A stretch of DNA of 15,344 nucleotides, from assembly GCA_003601785.1 (NCBI GenBank), contig PIYA01000009.1, positions 1-15,344 of the forward strand, read 5' to 3'. The stretch comes from Candidatus Bathyarchaeota archaeon. Lineage in GTDB: Archaea; Thermoproteota; Bathyarchaeia; Bathyarchaeales; Bathycorpusculaceae. Position numbers and translations under genes: made by a program. The notes under the pieces are model-generated. The model was not told where the DNA came from. It ran no database searches and saw nothing but the letters and a program-made list of their open reading frames with translations. This document shows positions 13,922 to 15,344 of the stretch, piece by piece (positions within the stretch are counted from its first letter, which is position 1; each line of letters starts with the position of its first letter).

Positions 13922-14767
13922 TTGTTCAAAAACGCTGGTTTGGTTGCCCGTTTTGACAAAAGGAAATCTATAAAACTTGCGGAGAAGCTGGCTGAACACT
14001 TGAAAGCCAAAGGATTGGAGGTTTTTATAGAGGAAACTTTGGCAGAAAAATTAAAAACAAAAGGAAAAATGGTGTCTCTTGAAAGGATGAAAACCGATTT
14101 TATAATCACGATTGGTGGAGACGGAACAATTTTAAGAACATGTCTGTCGATTCCCAAACCTGAACCGCCAATACTTACGATAAACATGGGTGTTCGAGGT
14201 TTTCTTACCGAGGTAGAGCCGAAAAATGCCTTAAACGCGGTAGACAAATGTCTAAGAGGAGAATTCTCACTTGAAAAATGTATGAAGCTTTCCATAGCTG
14301 CAGATGACTTGAAGCTTCCGAACGCCCTAAATGAGGTGCTTATCGCAACAGATGAACCGGCGAAGCTGCTTTACGCTCGAATTTTGAAAGATAGAAAACC
14401 GATTTTAAATTGCCAAGCAGATGGATTGATGATAGCAACACAGACAGGCTCTACAGGTTATTCCCTTTCAGCAGGAGGCCCAGTTTTAGATCTAGATTTA
14501 GACGCTTTTGTTTTAACACCTGTCTGTGCATTAGGCATTTTCCGCCCGATAGTTTTCCCGGCGGATTCAAGCATCACTGTGGAAGTTGTTAAGCCGAAAA
14601 GAATTTCAGTGGTTGTTGATGGACACTACCGTCAGATTGTAACTTCGAAGCTTCCAACCTTAACCGTTACACGTTCCAAATATGAGACTTCATTCATAAG
14701 ATTTAAAGAAAACTTTTATAGTCGCCTGAGAAGCCGACTTCTCTTCGCTCGGGGAGGAAAGATCTAA
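13922..14767 (+). CDS. nadK: NAD kinase
   Basis: A 281-residue ATP- or polyphosphate-dependent NAD kinase that makes NADP in the cytoplasm. The active-site GGDGT is at residues 65-69 (with catalytic D67), followed by INMGVRGFLTEV, the NALNEVLIAT segment with the NE pair, TQTGSTGYSLSAGGP with the substrate-binding loop, and the C-terminal VVVDGH. All expected motifs are intact and the length is normal. The start is a TTG at 13922, preceded by AAAGGTGTGA; the residues MFKNAGLVARFDK look like a proper N terminus and there is no earlier choice. The promoter is the shared TATA box at 13878-13886. Its stop codon TAA overlaps the place where nob1 should begin. Confidence 0.93.
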   Translation: MFKNAGLVARFDKRKSIKLAEKLAEHLKAKGLEVFIEETLAEKLKTKGKMVSLERMKTDFIITIGGDGTILRTCLSIPKPEPPILTINMGVRGFLTEVEPKNALNAVDKCLRGEFSLEKCMKLSIAADDLKLPNALNEVLIATDEPAKLLYARILKDRKPILNCQADGLMIATQTGSTGYSLSAGGPVLDLDLDAFVLTPVCALGIFRPIVFPADSSITVEVVKPKRISVVVDGHYRQIVTSKLPTLTVTRSKYETSFIRFKENFYSRLRSRLLFARGGKI

Positions 14768-14961
14768 CGGATAAGTTAGCTAAAAAAGTTTTAGTTTTAG
14801 ACACATCTGCCTTTATAGCTGGTTTCGACCCGTTTTCAATAAGCGAAGAAGAATACACCGTTCCTCTAGTGAGAAGCGAAATAACTGGAAATTCCATGGC
14901 TTGGGTTAGGTTTAAAACAGCTGTTGATAGTGGAAAGTTAAAGGTTGGTTGTGACACCTAA
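14767..14961 (+). pseudogene. nob1: Nob1 endonuclease, N-terminal PIN-domain half (no standard start, frame broken)
   Basis: Nob1 cuts the 3' end of pre-16S rRNA during small-subunit maturation. This frame encodes the first half of the PIN domain, including KKVLVLDTSAFIAGFDPFS with the first catalytic aspartate, then VRSEITGNSMAWVRFKTAVDSGKLKV. There is no ATG, GTG or TTG between the preceding in-frame stop (14719-14721) and the catalytic strand. A GGGGAGG at 14751-14757 points to 14767-14769, where the bases are TAACGGAT: an ATG there would give the classic TAATG stop-start overlap with nadK and the start MDKLAKK, but the sequence is ACG. The frame then runs into TAA at 14959-14961, while the rest of Nob1 continues in the +1 frame. 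Either a decayed gene, base-calling errors, or an unusual start with a frameshift. Confidence 0.7.
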
Positions 14962-15319
14962 AAGAATTTTTATGGATAAAGTGAAAGCAGCAGCGAAGGT
15001 TGTCGGAGACAAATTTTTCCTTTCAGACGCAGACCTCCAAGTTTTAGCTTTAGCCCTAGAACTTAAAACGAAGGGGTACTCCCCGCTGGTTGCCACAGAC
15101 GACTACTCAATACAGAACGTTGCAAATCAAATGAAAATAAAGTTCGCTTCCTTGGCGACTTTTGGCATCCGTTTCCGCTTGGAGTGGGTGAGATACTGCC
15201 CAGCATGCCATAGAAGATATCCACCAGACTACAAATTCGAGACATGTGAAGTATGCGGTACAAGATTGAAAAGGAAGCCTGTAAGAAAGAGGCTACTAAA
15301 GACGAATAAAGAAAACTAA
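14945..15319 (+). CDS. nob1: Nob1 endonuclease, C-terminal half with zinc ribbon
   Basis: This frame carries the remainder of Nob1: VVTPKRIFMDKVKAAAKVVGDKF, then LSDADLQVLALALELK with the acidic residues of the PIN active site, ATDDYSIQNVA with further aspartates, and a zinc ribbon with CPAC near residue 82 and CEVCG about 20 residues later, ending in a lysine/arginine-rich tail. The only starts are the TTG at 14945 and a GTG at 14951, neither with a ribosome binding site, and a stop (14939-14941) lies just before, so this is unlikely to be made on its own. From the ACG at 14767 to the TAA at 15319 is 553 bases, that is 184 codons plus one extra base, just what a single inserted base would give, and the total matches the family's usual length. 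Confidence 0.8.
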   Translation: MVVTPKRIFMDKVKAAAKVVGDKFFLSDADLQVLALALELKTKGYSPLVATDDYSIQNVANQMKIKFASLATFGIRFRLEWVRYCPACHRRYPPDYKFETCEVCGTRLKRKPVRKRLLKTNKEN

Positions 15320-15344
15320 ACTTTTTAAAAATATTAGGATAACA
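15320..15344 (+). promoter_or_regulatory. AT-rich end of window: terminator or next promoter
   Basis: CTTTTTAAAAATATTAGG follows the nob1 stop. The T-run could end the nadK-nob1 message, and the palindromic TTTTTAAAAATATT could equally be a TATA box for a gene beyond the window. The sequence is too short to decide. Confidence 0.3.

Noticed and set aside
1..15344. tRNA, rRNA, CRISPR array, insertion sequence or integrase
   Set aside because: I looked in every intergenic gap and saw no cloverleaf, spaced direct repeats, transposase motif or terminal inverted repeats with target duplications.

Overview
The window looks like a chromosomal segment of an archaeon. It encodes diphthamide synthase Dph2, ribosomal proteins L10e and L21e, RNA polymerase subunit Rpb4/RpoF, Pus10, SRP54, hypusine-bearing aIF5A, a PAC2-family protein and Nob1, and it has TATA-box promoters with short leaders. 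The gene set suggests a TACK-type lineage, perhaps Bathyarchaeia-like, but I cannot fix the taxonomy from sequence alone. I see no mobile element, CRISPR array, rRNA or tRNA.

Layout. At 74-2498 (minus strand) a small operon runs dph2, a METTL5-like RNA methyltransferase, a HicB-like domain and a DinB-like domain; the last two look like halves of one protein split by a frame change. At 2541-5521 (minus) rpl10e is followed by an overlapping phosphoenolpyruvate synthase gene. At 5632-6150 (minus) lies a dCTP deaminase/dUTPase-family gene with its own TATA box. At 6343-11743 (minus) is a long informational gene string: srp54, pus10, rpl21e, rpoF, a DUF655 gene, ksgA/dim1 and a HemK2/Mtq2-like methyltransferase. 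A divergent promoter region at 11744-11853 separates it from a plus-strand pair, PAC2 plus Hsp20 (11854-13060). Then come a structured non-coding stretch (13061-13222), a 66-residue two-helix membrane protein, aIF5A (minus), NAD kinase (plus) and a frame-disrupted Nob1.

Together the genes centre on building and tuning the translation machinery (ribosomal proteins, rRNA and tRNA modification, aEF2 diphthamide, release-factor methylation, aIF5A, 16S rRNA end processing), with protein targeting and folding (SRP54, PAC2, Hsp20) and core metabolism (PEP synthase, NAD kinase, dCTP deaminase) alongside.

The points most worth a second look are: nob1, which lacks a normal start codon and carries a +1 frame disruption; the split HicB/DinB gene; a candidate box C/D sRNA on the minus strand at about 13068-13124 with a K-turn-like C/D pair and closing stem; an 8-bp inverted repeat around a shared TATA box between aIF5A and NAD kinase; another inverted repeat spanning the dCTP deaminase promoter and ribosome binding site; and non-standard catalytic motifs in KsgA and the HemK2-like enzyme. 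I found no convincing evidence of a wholly new multi-gene system.
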